From JBDHUX01 sp039809405 (GTDB lineage Bacteria > Patescibacteriota > Gracilibacteria > Absconditabacterales > Absconditicoccaceae): DNA of 13,144 bases. Made by a program: the position numbers and the translations under genes. Positions 1 through 9,872 of this stretch are shown here, in pieces. The notes below the pieces were generated by a model. The model saw nothing but the letters and a program-made list of their open reading frames with translations, had not been told where the DNA came from and made no database searches. Numbering within the stretch: position 1 is the first letter of the stretch; the number at the start of each line of letters is the position of its first letter. Where the stretch lies: contig JBDHUX010000022.1 of NCBI GenBank assembly GCA_039809405.1, forward strand, positions 1 through 13,144. Direction: 5' to 3'.

Positions 1-2
1 CA

Positions 3-3000
3 TGATCAAACCCTTGGATCATATCAAATGTACTAGCTTGATCATACAACTTTACTTGTACTTTGAGTAATGGCGAATCTTGTCTTACAGGGTTGAATAT
101 TACGGAGAGTGATACTCCAGGATGCCCACAGCCACAACCACCTTGTCCAGATTGACAAACATATAATCCAATAACATGTAAATGTGAATGATGAGGTGAG
201 TCATCTTCTTCTAGTTCGAGCTCCTCTTCTTCTAGTGGATGACCAGAAAAACCAGCTTGTTGACCTGCTAATGGAATGAACTTTAATAATGTAGATCAAT
301 TCCCATCAGATCTATCTGAACTATGTAGCTCTTGAAACCCTATACCAAATGATCCTCTTGATCCTTCTTCTAGTCCATGAGTATGGGATCGACAATGTGT
401 TGGTGAAGAATGAACAGAACCTGCAAAATGTTCAGCTTCTTACAATACAGAACCAGTTGATTGAGCATGCTGAATAAAGTCAACAGATCTTTCATATCAA
501 TCAACAACACCATCTCCCACACCAAACCCACCAGTATATAGTAATAATCCAGATCTTTGTCAACCATGAGACCCTACACCATTAGATTGCCAATCCATAC
601 AAGGTATATGGACATCTTGTACTCGGACTTGTGAGTGATTTAACAACTGAGAGTCTTCAAGTCAGTGTAAAGTAACAAGAGAGTTTTGTGGTGATAAGAA
701 GATAAACTGACCATCTTGATCAGAGCAGTGTGATGATGGTAATACTATTGATGATGATGACTGTAGTAATACATGTAAAGCGAAAAAACCACACTGTAAT
801 GATCCAACTATATCTCCAGATCCAGAGTATTTTATGGATGATTTGCCAGACGATTTTCAAGTTGCTTGTAGTGGAACAAATCCTTCCACACTTACTATAT
901 ACAATACTTCTTTCAATCAACCAACTACAAACTGATCTATTTCCGTACCTTGAACTACTTTCACTCAAGCATGAACTTATGTATTTAACTGTAATCACAC
1001 TATTAACTGACAAAATGAGATATGTCATAAAGAGATAGAGATAAAAACTAGAAAGTGGCAATGCCCACAAGCAAATACTGACAATATTTTAAGCCGAGAT
1101 TCATCTCTAAAAGTTAATAATGATACTATAGCTATATGATGAACTGCAAATATAACTTGTAAAAATATTGCCATCAACCCTAGCTGATGAACCAAGCAAT
1201 GAACTCCAAACGACCAAGAAGCTATCAGTGTTACCCCAAGTGAAAATACTACCATTGCTGGTACCAATATAACTTTTACCAAAGAATGAAGCTATACCGT
1301 ATCATGTAACTTTGATATCCCATGATGAACTAGCTCTTACAAGTGCGATTATAATATTGAAGTCGTGAAACCATCCTGTGAGATACAAGGAGAAATAACA
1401 CTTACAAATAATGGAGAGGAGTATGCAGATGTGCAACCATTTCCACCTAGTAGGGTTATAAAACCACCAGAGTTGCAAGATTTATTTGTTACAAACTGTT
1501 ATAATACTATCTGAATAAATTGATTTATCTACCAAGCTACCAACCTTAGGAAATGAGAGTATGAACTTAGATGTAAGATAAAACCAAAAATTGACCCAAT
1601 ACCTGAGTGATTTCCGAAAGATTTATTTTGTGGGAAAAAGTTTTCAGTATTGCCAGTATGAGCATGATGAAAGTGTAAAAATATGATCATAGTAAATTGA
1701 AAACTAGTACCAAACAATGGTGATATAGAACTACCAGCTTGAAATATCACTGTCACTTGTCTGGATACCACCTATACTCCATCACCAGCCTCTATTTATC
1801 TTACTTGATCAAACTCTCCATTGACGGTAAGATGTACCAAATGATCAGACTTGACTTGTCTTGGTACTGTCAAAGTGAAATCATCTACCTGAGATCTATC
1901 TTGTAATCCAAATGGTATACTTGAGACACAAAACTGAGAAGAGTGCGATCCACAGAACAATACTAACTGAGATCCAAATACCAATGCGGCTTGTAGTAAT
2001 ACAACACCAAAATGATACTGTACAGACCAGTGTAAATGCAAATCAGAAAAGTCTACTATCGACTGTGGACAAGGTGTATCTATCACATTACAGTGATCTC
2101 AAACACTAAACTCTAGTGTAAGTATAAGTTGCGCTTGATGACAGCTTGTGTCTGGATTTCCGAACTATACTTTCAATTGATGATCCCCTATACCTACTTC
2201 TACTATAAATATAACTGCTACTTGAGAGTATGAAGCTACATGTAAAGTGTCTACTTGATGAGTAGATCGTGAGTGTAAAGCTAATTTTACCATAGAGTGA
2301 AACACTCCAGATCCAAATCAGACTTGATGCCAAAATTTATTTATACTGCCTGCTTGACCATATAAGAAAGTACCAACAGATTTAAATTTTTCGTGTATTT
2401 GAGTACCTACAGATGGCCCATTTTCTATAGAGATAAAAAAAGCTGATGGCAGTGTGCTAAATTCATTTAATACCAAAAATTGATCGTATAAATTTGAAGC
2501 AATCTGAAACTATATAGCTACTTGCAAAGTGTGAGATAGTGATAAGATATGTACACAAAATATAGAGATAACAGAGGAAGTGCCAAAATGTGAAGTACTA
2601 CCTACAGTTAGAAAAGAGGATGAGTATTGACAAGTTGAGTACGATGTAAAACTTACACCACCTGTCCCTCACTCAGATTTTGACATACAGTGTAGTTTTA
2701 ATATATCAGGATTTTTGCTATGATACCAAGAGTCGTGGTGATGAATTTTTTCATCTATAAGGAAATGAACATATGAGATAGTCTGTTCTATCAAACCAAA
2801 AACGCAGTCTGCTCGAGATTGACCTCTTACTCAAACATGTGAGCAAAAACCTATCAACATCTTGCCGGTATGAGCTGCAGGTAAGTGTAAAGATGCTATA
2901 TTAGTCCAGGTTGGTACCAAGATATCAGACAATCCTTATATATTTACTACACAAAGTAGCACTGTGACAGTCAGTTGTAATGGAGGTATGACTTTGCAAT

Positions 3001-6000
3001 GACCTAGTACTCTTGATATGATGGCACAGAGTAGCTATGATGTAAGTTGTGTCAAGTGAGATATAGTATGCCCTGCTGTGATAAAGAGTGAGCCAAGATG
3101 TGGTGATAAGCAAGTTCAAGCTGATAAGTGAGAAGAGTGTGATCAGGGAGATCAAAATGGTAAAGATGGTATCAACTGTACAGACCTATGTAAACTTGTA
3201 AACAAAAACATGAACTGTCCAGCAAATCTAACCATAACTCCGCCTTCTCCAGCCAAAAATCAAACTGTCACTATCAAGTGTGATGGTATATGATGAGAGA
3301 TGAAAGGTACGGTAAATGGGCCAGCGTGATCAAGTAACCTACCTTGAAATGGTCCAAATTTATCTGCTACTTTCGTGCCTACTACTGATGGAACTTATAG
3401 TGCGACTTGTACACTTTCTAGCGGATGACTTAGTATGGAGTGTGGACAGTGATCATTTACTATATGATCTTGAGATAATCCTAACGATCCTGGTAGTGGA
3501 GATAATCAAACCGGTGATTATGATCCAGACAACGATCCAAATTTATACGACTTAGCAATCAGCAAGAGTGTAATATCAGATATAACACAAGTAGGATCTC
3601 CAGTGATATTTGAGATCATTGTCAATAATGAGTGATTACTTACTGCTACATGATTTAGTATCAAGGATCTGATAAGTTGATTTTCAAAGGTACAAGTCGG
3701 TAGATCTTTATCTTCTATGAGAAATTATAACTGAGATATAACCAAAGATATGCTACTTGCTTACCCATTAACCCTGTCTGGTAAATCATCACAGAAATTT
3801 TATCTTAGCGGATTATTACAAAATTCATGATTTATCAATAAAGTCCAAGTATGTGACTATGACTCCGATTTAGATCCCGATAGTGAAAGTTGCAACGGTT
3901 ATGACAAGTGAGAAGATGATGATGCTATGGCAGACGGTGATATATATAGCTCTATCATATGAGATTTAGTTCGGAACGATAAAGATAAAAACTGATTGCA
4001 AAATACTTGAGAGCAATGAATTAGAGACATTGAGGTTGTTTTGATGTGATGTGAAGATAATCAGATCGTTTCTACTACAACTACAGATACTGCTGGTAAG
4101 TATGCATTTTCAAAAACCCAGCCATGAGATTATAAAGTATGATTTGTACTGCCTTGATGGTATAAATTTACTCAATCAGATGTATGAGCCAACGATAACT
4201 TAGATAGTGATGTACCTTCTTGACCTCCATGATCATCTACTTGATATACACCTTGCTTTACTGCAGTATGATGAGTGAACAAGCTTAATCAGGATGCTGG
4301 TATGTATTTTGAATGAGCTACATTATCTGTAACCAAGAAAGCAGACCGTAAATTTGTTACTACATGAGAGTATGTAAAGCGATTTATTACTTTCAAAAAT
4401 ACCTCTAATACACTTATAACGTCTTATAGTATTAAAGATATTATACCTCCTGGTATGAGATATGTATCTATATATCTATCTTGAGAACAAGAAACATTTG
4501 ATGCTTGTGGCTATCCAACTAGTCGGTCAGGTACTCAAACTATATTTTGAGAGGTAAATAATGCACATATGAATTGATGAGTAGAGTGTGTATTTGTGCT
4601 GACCACTCAAGTAAGAGACAATAGCACACAAAAATTCCATACCAATGAAGTATGTATAGACGGTTCAAGTTTTGACAATACATGCGCACAAGCCCAAGTA
4701 GAACAGATCAGCTTATGTAAAAATATATCATTAGATAAAGATTTCTGAGACAACCCTCTTAATGTAAACTTTACTTGTACATTATCTGGTTCTAATAGTG
4801 GTTATATTAAGATATTTGATGCTACAGAAAAATTACTAGGTAGTTTTGAATTAGACGGTAAGTACACATTTGATACCCCTGGCAACTACTATATAGAGTG
4901 TGTGTCTAATTTTGCTGATAGATGCATCAGACCTATCCAAGTCAGAGAGCTGTCAGAGTGTACCAATTTCTCTGTAACCGAGAGGTCTACTCAAGATTAT
5001 GATATTACTTGTAGTGGCGTTGACGTCCAAGATATGCAAATAAGGGTGTATGAGTGATATATAGATCCTATATCTCAGTGAGTTATATGACAAGTCGTCT
5101 ATCAGACTTGATGATCTATATGAAGATATAAGATATGATGATGAAAATATGTATTTCAGTGCTTGGTAAACGGTAGTGTAGACTATAGATACGACTATCT
5201 AAGTGGAGCTAAATCACCTTTGTATAGTTGTTATTATAAAAACCTGCCAAATGGTGCTATATGTGCCGTAAAAACTCAAGTCACACCTTTCAAAGTTTCT
5301 GTACCAAATTTCCAAGACTTTAAATATGTACCCGAACCAATCATATACTGTCCAGATAAGTGAAATTTTACTTGCAACACTTTCCAAGAATCCAAGTTGA
5401 TGGTCAAAGATTATGTATGTAGGAAAGAAATTGTCATACCTCAGCCAGATCTTGTAGTATTGAAAACTTGAAACAAGTTGATTTATGATAATGGAGATAC
5501 TATAGATTACAAGATCAACTTTTATAATAGCGGTGATGGGAAGATAGACTGATTTAAACTTGTAGATGACTTACCTATTGGTATGAAACTCGTATCTTGG
5601 AGTGGTAGTTTTAATTTTGTGCCAGTATGACTCACCAATACAGTCATTAAGGATATATCTACCAACATATTCCTACAAAGCGGTAACCAACTATCTTGGA
5701 ATATACAAAGTATCATGTGAGATTATAAACCTATCACACTATCGGGTTATCTTAATATAAAAACGAAGATAATAGAGGATCTAAATTATCCATTGAAAAA
5801 TAAGATGTTTGGTATAGTGGTTGACGACTCTTACTTACCAAATAATCTTTGACAATATACTGTATATCCTAGTGGCTGGAATTTTTCTGGCGCCAACTTG
5901 ATTTGAGATAAAGTATGGAGTGATAAGAATTTTGATGGTGTACAAGATCCATTGGAGAGGTGAGTCAAGAATATAAGAGTAGAACTCATGAATTGTAGTG

Positions 6001-6434
6001 GTCAAGTATTAGATTATACTTATAGTGACAGTAACTGATACTATAAATTTAATGATATAATGAGTTGATATTATAAAATAGCTGCTGTGCTAAATAAAAA
6101 CTGGATATTTACTTATGGAAAGATAGGTAGAAATGATGCTATAGATAGCGATATTACTCTTGGTAATACTACGAACTGTAGATACGTGAGTGGTACTTTT
6201 AGTGAGTTAAATATAGATATTTGATTATACGATATCCAGAGTGATCTTGTAATTATAACGATATACGAGAAGAAAATTTATGAGAACAGTGTGATGGAGA
6301 CGATGGTATCAAGTGAAATTATGAGAAATGTATCAAATGTATCAAATTTACTTACAATAGCGTATGTGGTGATGGCGTATTGCAACCAAACGAAGACTGT
6401 GAAAAAAATTCTGATGGTAAATACAATGATATAA
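3..6434 (+). CDS. Giant mosaic cysteine-rich surface protein, 5' part (partial; frameshifted near 6247)
   Basis: Reading in the frame starting at position 3, with TGA as Gly, gives no TAA or TAG until 6432-6434. The real protein should leave this frame at about 6247, so codons 6248-6434 here are out-of-frame readthrough. The start lies before the window, so no signal peptide can be judged. In order I see: W-x-W-x-C-x-G repeats, a Ser-12 linker, Cys-rich DUF4215-like modules (687-776, 1902-2039, 3099-3191), Ig/PKD-like segments ending in G-x-Y-x-x-x-C, DUF11-like domains (about 3549, 4324 and 5448 onward) and SdrD-B-like domains (about 3945 and 5898 onward). These families occur in secreted, cell-surface proteins, so a role at the cell surface, perhaps adhesion to a host or neighbour cell, is inferred. 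Well over a hundred in-frame TGA codons are present. Family-level function is uncertain; coding status is secure. Confidence 0.9.
201..236 (+). repeat. Polyserine linker of 12 residues
   Basis: Twelve consecutive Ser codons lie between a Cys-rich segment ending TCKCEGG and the next (GPEKPAC). All six Ser codons are used (TCA, TCT, TCG, TCC, AGT, AGC), so the tract is kept as protein sequence and is not a simple DNA slippage repeat. It probably acts as a flexible spacer between extracellular modules. Confidence 0.85.
321..671 (+). repeat. Two W-x-W-x-C-x-G cysteine repeats in the giant protein
   Basis: Copy A (321-437) runs from LCSSGNP to GVWD[CGA]QCVGEEG and AKCSA. Copy B (555-671) runs from LCQPGDP to WTSCT[CGG]TCEGFNNG and SQCKV. 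Both fit a motif I know from many bacterial surface proteins (LC..G......W.W.C.G..GG....C.A), but only if CGA (390-392) and CGG (624-626) are read as Trp. Confidence 0.65.
687..776 (+). other. DUF4215-like Cys-rich module 1
   Basis: The module reads CGDKKINGPSGSEQCDDGN, then TIDDDDCSNTC. This is an almost canonical Myxococcus Cys-rich/DUF4215 repeat (CGDG...GE.CDDGN...DGCS..C). Two of its glycines (GPSG) are TGA codons. Confidence 0.85.
1902..2039 (+). other. DUF4215-like Cys-rich module 2 (expanded)
   Basis: The module reads CNPNGILETQNGEECDP, then an Asn-rich insert, then ACSNTTPKGYCTDQCKC. The order of a GEECD core followed by C...C-x-C matches the DUF4215 layout with a longer loop. It sits between Ig/PKD-like segments. 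Confidence 0.7.
3099..3191 (+). other. DUF4215-like Cys-rich module 3
   Basis: The module reads CGDKQVQADKGEECDQGDQ, then NGKDGINCTDLC. This is close to the canonical repeat, with TGA supplying the Gly of GEECD. Confidence 0.85.
3549..3860 (+). other. DUF11-like domain 1 of the giant protein
   Basis: The segment starts YDLAISKSVISD and continues VGSPVIFEIIVNNEG and ATGFSIKDLI. This follows the DUF11/TIGR01451 pattern (DL.I.K......G..v.y.i.v.N.G...a....v.D.lp), a beta-sandwich repeat of bacterial surface proteins. Confidence 0.75.
3945..4315 (+). other. SdrD-B-like domain 1 of the giant protein
   Basis: The segment reads IGDLV[CGG]NDKDKNGLQ, then TGEQGIRDIEVVLMG, TDTAGKYAFSKTQPGDYKV and later DAGMYF. 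The SdrD-B consensus is IGD.VW.D.N.NG.QD..E.G, so CGG at 3972-3974 falls on the invariant Trp. The second copy (from 5898) uses ordinary TGG at that place. Confidence 0.85.
4324..4700 (+). other. DUF11-like domain 2 of the giant protein
   Basis: LSVTKKADRKFVTTGEYVK opens the domain. It is followed by FITFKNTSNTLITSYSIKD, IIPPGMRYVS and a closing ECVFVLTTQV strand, which is the expected DUF11 order. A Cys-rich beta segment follows to about 5440. Confidence 0.7.
5448..5870 (+). other. DUF11-like domain 3 of the giant protein
   Basis: DLVVLKTGNKLIYDNGDTI, then DYKINFYNSGDGKIDGFKL and VDDLPIGMKLVSWSG, with a later LSGYLNIKT strand. This is the clearest DUF11 match of the three. Confidence 0.8.
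5898..6230 (+). other. SdrD-B-like domain 2 of the giant protein
   Basis: LIGDKVWSDKNFDGVQDPLE, then RGVKNIRVELMNCSG and YSDSNGYYKFNDIMSGYYKI. It matches the SdrD-B consensus well and has the conserved Trp as TGG. The Gly of IGD, ERG and SNG is TGA. The frameshift follows shortly after this domain. Confidence 0.85.
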
Positions 6435-6709
6435 ATATAACTTGAACTACTTGTGTGGATTGTAAGTTTTATAGTGGGGCAGTATGCGGTAATGGTATTA
6501 TTGAAAGTGATGAACAGTGTGAAGTTAACTCTGCACCAGTAAAGTGACTTCAGTGTATTTGATGTCAACTTGTTGTAAATACACTAGCGGAGTGTGGTAA
6601 TGGTATCCAAGAAGTATGAGAAGCATGTGACTTGTGAGCAAGTAATGGTACTTTTGCTACCGTATGATGATCTTGATCGGATGGTAATATGAGATGCAGC
6701 GCAAACTGT
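6248..6709 (+). repeat. Four tandem DUF4215-like Cys modules (4-7)
   Basis: Modules begin at about 6248 (CNYNDI..., GEQCDGDDG), 6365 (CGDGVLQPNEDC), 6485 (CGNGIIESDEQC) and 6593 (CGNGIQEVGEACDLG). Each closes with a C-x-x-C or C-x-x-x-C pair. The first module loses its frame at its first cysteine, which locates the frameshift. Confidence 0.8.
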
Positions 6710-7975
6710 AATGTAATAAATTGTGACTACAACTTCTGTTTTAAACCCAAACCACCATCATGTACTCAGTCCTATAGTCCAAATGTGATGGCATGAGAGT
6801 ATTTCCCATTTTGGCGAAATATAGATGATAGACTTATTACAAACAGTGACTCTTGTACGCCTGGTAAGATACCGGTATGATCTGTCATGTGCTACTTTTC
6901 ACTGTATAATGGTAAACAATGAACTGATAAATCCATATATGACTTCATGCAACCGTGTATCAGCTTATCTACATATAATCAACCGCTATTGTCTTTCTTT
7001 AACCCCATATCAGCATCGTTTATGTGAAGGAGTTATATCTATATGGATACAAATAAAGTGAACGATACATATGGTGAATATAAGTTGTCACTAAATAAAG
7101 TGACCTATAATGTGTGTGGAACTAGTGGTGATGTTTCTAAAAAACAAATTAACTGAGTAGATTTGATATGATGAACTTCTCAGAGTGTTATTTGTGAGTA
7201 TAATTTTACCGTCACGAGACCTTTTCTGATACAAGTATGAAATAACATATCCACCAATCAGACAGATAGATTAAAAAATTTCTATGGATTTGCATCCAAT
7301 CAATGAAAGATGAATATACTAGATCAGTATAGCATACCTCTCAATTTACTGACAATATCCAAATTTACTATAAATAACAATATATCTTATCTTATCAACC
7401 AATTTATAAGTAAAGTAGATAGGATATCTGTTGTAGATATAACTTATTGACCAAAAGCTAAAAAAGTTCCATCATCAAATATATTTGTATACGATGGAGA
7501 CTTAGTTTACTCAGAAGAGACTAAACCCACTTCTCAACCGCATACTATAGTGATAAGGAGATGATCTTTGACTATATCTTGAAATATCTGATGACAAAAT
7601 ATGTTTATCGTGCAAGATGGTGACATTACTTTTGCTTGATGATGCGATACAAATCAAACCGTCAATGGTGTATTTATAACTAATGGTAAACTACTTTCAG
7701 ATAAAAATTATCAAAATACTAACCTACTCAATAATTGGTGTGCTTGATGATGATTGACCATAAACTGATTTGTAATATGAGATGGTCTGGATGATTTAGT
7801 AACACAAAGAAGAGCAAATTTATATGGCTGGTTCCTTGATGATAGCAGATACGGTAAATATAACGCTATCATGAATTGATGATCTGTTGTTATAAAACAA
7901 AATGTCTGACTATCTGTATCACCACCACCATGATTTGATGAATTTAGTAGTATATATGAAACTATAAAAAAATAA
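6248..7975 (+). CDS. Giant mosaic cysteine-rich surface protein, 3' part (continuation after the frameshift)
   Basis: This frame is shifted by one base from the preceding piece. It opens exactly where the upstream frame loses its cysteine pattern and runs 575 codons to TAA at 7973-7975. It begins with four degenerate tandem Cys modules (6248-6709) containing CGDGVLQPNEDC, CGNGIIESDEQC and CGNGIQEVGEAC, which resemble the DUF4215/Myxococcus Cys-rich repeat (C-G-[DN]-G-x(3)-x-x-E-x-C). A middle domain follows (SCTQSYSPNV, then FPFWW if CGA is Trp, then a Cys-containing beta region to about 7460). Last comes a Gly-rich C-terminal domain (about 7464-7972) with VNGVFITNGK, LTINGFVIG and TQRRANLYGWF, ending SPPPGFDEF. 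There is no obvious start codon of its own with a ribosome site, so it is best read as the C-terminus of the giant gene, not a separate gene. No LPxTG motif or C-terminal membrane helix is seen. Confidence 0.85.
7464..7972 (+). other. Gly-rich C-terminal domain of the giant protein
   Basis: The segment shows repeated short beta strands with Gly turns: FVYDGDLVYSEE, GSLTISGNIGGQNMFIVQDG, VNGVFITNGK, LTINGFVIGDGLD and RRANLYGWF, ending PPPGFDEFSSI. A similar ending occurs, as far as I recall, on many large CPR surface proteins, where it may form a beta-helix-like cap or anchor. The identification rests on resemblance only. Confidence 0.4.
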
Positions 7976-8008
7976 TCTGATTTATATATATGAAACAAAC
8001 ACTGGGTT

Positions 8009-8022
8009 GTGGATATATCCAC
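8009..8022. terminator. 14-bp perfect palindrome after the giant gene (weak terminator or operator)
   Basis: GTGGATATATCCAC is its own reverse complement. It can fold as a 5-bp stem with a TATA loop and is followed by TATATTTT, so it could be a weak terminator for the giant gene. It also lies about 85 bases before the next start codon and could equally be a protein-binding site. The rest of the 7976-8105 gap is AT-rich and holds no gene I can support. Confidence 0.35.
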
Positions 8023-8105
8023 TATATTTTGAAGTGTCGATAATGATTTTGAAGTTGATAATACGTAAAATTTTAGATCATATTTATATATTATAAAGAT
8101 AAATA

Positions 8106-8684
8106 ATGCAATATACATTGGAAGTAATATTACAAGACTACAAACCAAAAAATTGGAGAGAGATAGTTGTATCTTGAGATAAAACATTTGAAGAACTCTG
8201 TAATATTATAATATCGTTATACTGACTCGATAAAGATCATTTGTGGGAATACAGGATCGGAGATGATTTTTTTATCAATAGTCCAGAATTTGGTGATATT
8301 GATGATAAGACTATAGATAAATTTGAAGATAAGAAGTTTGGTGATCTGCAGTGATTGTCTCTAAATCATAATGGTGGCAAATACAAACTACATGAGCACT
8401 TCTCATCTGATAAAAATTATAAAAATGCTGTATTATATTATGATTTCTGAGATAATCGAGTTTTCGATGTAAAGTTAAAAAGTTCTAAAGATACCGATCA
8501 ATGATCTGATCGAGAAGTGATTGATGGTGACGGGTACTATCTCATAAGTGATATAGGTGGTGTAGAATGACTAAATGAATTGGTAGAAGAGTACAAGAAG
8601 AAAACTATAAATCCAGATCTTTTTGAGAGTCGAGAAGATTTTGAAGAATATATCAAACCAGCATTAAAAAAGTTTTCTATATAG
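8106..8684 (+). CDS. pRiA4 ORF-3-like protein (PF07929-type fold)
   Basis: 192 residues, ATG to TAG. The N-terminus YTLEVILQDYKPKNWREI, then GDKTFEELCNIIISLYGLD and HLWEY, follows the pRiA4 ORF-3 family (Y.lkV.L....P.iWR.i.v....tl..Lh..i...fgw...Hl..f). The second family hallmark, YDFGD-x-W, is present at residues 112-118 only if the CGA codon at 8457-8459 is Trp. A third segment, DGDGYYLISDIGGVEGLNEL, corresponds to the usual P-E-D-x-G-G region but lacks the PPED residues. Members are found as plasmid proteins and IS1096 TnpR passengers and have no established biochemical role. No Shine-Dalgarno sequence is evident; ATTTATATAT at 8082-8091 may be part of a promoter. It is the first of three same-strand genes. 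Confidence 0.85.
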
Positions 8685-8742
8685 ATATAAATTTAAACCT
8701 ATTTGTCAAAAAATACAATACTATAACTATATTATCTCAATT

Positions 8743-9846
8743 ATGACAGATAAACATAATACTACAATTATAATCAGCTCTAATCAAATCAATCAAAGAT
8801 TTGATAGATTCCTTAGGAAATATTTTAGATCCAATCCAGAAATTAAACTCAAAGATATATATACTTGGATTAGGAAGTGATATATAAAATGCAATGGGCA
8901 GAAAAAATCAGAAAATTATATCTTGAAACTGTGAGATAAGATAATATTTGACGATAAAGTTGTTTCAAGTATATCTTCTGATATAAACTGATCTTATAGG
9001 ATAAATATATCAGGCGATCAGAAAATACAAAATCTTATGAATAAAAGATGATATAAATTTGACGATCTCATAATATATGAAGATAAACATCGGATAGTTT
9101 TTAATAAGCCGACTGATATAGTTATACATAGTGGGAATAAACATATGGATGATATAACTATGAATGATTTACTAGATTATCACCTTGATATTAAGTCTAA
9201 TATATCTAATAGAAATAAGTATGGAAAAGATATGATACTTGTGAATAAAGAAACTTTTACTCCATCTTATTGATATAGACTAGATAAAGATACAAGTGGT
9301 GTACTTATATGAGCCAAAGACTATGAAACATTGCAGTATCTAAATGAAATTATAAGAAATAAAACTAATATAAATAAATATTACGTGGCTATGGTGTCTG
9401 GTAAGTTACATGAGAAAAAATTTGATATAAATCTTCCTTTATTCAAATGATATAATGCAAAATACGGTAGAGCCCAAAGTTTTGTCAATTTTGAGAAATG
9501 ACTACCCTCTAAGACTAGTATAAAATTACTACAAACCATAGATGACGATATACTTGGACCTATATCTCTTGTAAGATGTCAAATACATACTGGTAAGATG
9601 CATCAGATAAGAGTACACCTATCACATATATGACACCCAATCCTCTGAGATATAATGTATTGAGATGAATTTATAAATAGAAAACTGTATAAAAAATATA
9701 AAATTAATAGACAATTACTTCATAGCCGAAAGTACGAACTCACAGACCAAAACAATAAAAAACTATCTTTTCAAGCTCCAGTGCCTGATGATTTCAGAAA
9801 ATTCAATTTTGATACTACAATTTTAGAATGAGATTTATATACATAG
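8743..9846 (+). CDS. RluA-family rRNA pseudouridine synthase with S4 domain
   Basis: 367 residues, ATG to TAG. Enzymes of this family isomerise uridine to pseudouridine in rRNA. Residues about 8-70 look like an S4 RNA-binding domain (QRFDRFLRKYF ... YTWIRKGYIKCNGQKK ... LKLGDKI). The catalytic domain follows (IYEDKH-x-IVFNKPTDIVIH). Its signature YRLDKDTSGVLIGA carries the catalytic Asp at residue 181, and KMHQIRVHLSHIGHPILGD is the second conserved motif with R290. The S4 plus catalytic layout fits RluC/RluD (RluC-like is the best guess), but the substrate uridine cannot be told from sequence. Conserved Arg residues use AGA, and glycines such as IGHPILGD use TGA. The codon at 9091-9093 (CGG) would be Trp under the proposed code. 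No Shine-Dalgarno sequence is seen. The gap to the next gene is 26 nt, suggesting co-transcription. Confidence 0.93.
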
Positions 9847-9872
9847 ATTTAATATATATAAAAAATAGTATA

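Larger units (their letters stand above)
1100..3450 (+). repeat. Series of Ig/PKD-like beta domains with G-x-Y-x-x-x-C signature
   Basis: The same strand-end motif recurs about every 80-130 residues: GSYTVSC (near 1287), GEYELRC, GEYEATC, GNYIATC, GTYEIVC, SSYDVSC and GTYSATC. A further copy, GNYYIEC, lies near 4890. Each is preceded by a beta-rich stretch, as in PKD or Ig-like extracellular folds. The Gly is often TGA. The domain family is inferred from pattern only. Confidence 0.55.

Noticed and set aside
5163..5363. 66-codon plus-strand frame starting ATG-less at a GTA/TTG region (and similar short plus-strand pieces near 730, 1912, 3316 and 6825)
   Set aside because: These are either pieces of the giant gene cut by TGA under the standard code or other-frame shadows of it; none has its own start signals.
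6246..6250. Programmed -1 frameshift in the giant gene
   Set aside because: No slippery heptamer or downstream pseudoknot-like structure is seen at the junction; a missing base explains it more simply.
1..7975. Degenerate or non-coding region full of stop codons
   Set aside because: All interruptions are TGA; TAA and TAG are absent from the reading frame for over 6 kb, and recognised domains run through the TGA codons.
7990..8043. 17-codon plus-strand ORF (MKQTLGCGY...) after the giant gene
   Set aside because: It is very short, has no Shine-Dalgarno and contains the 14-bp palindrome, so it is more likely untranslated.
7711..8187. 158-codon open frame on the minus strand
   Set aside because: It lies antisense to the C-terminal domain of the giant gene and the start of the pRiA4-like gene; both sense genes have clear family patterns and this frame shows none.
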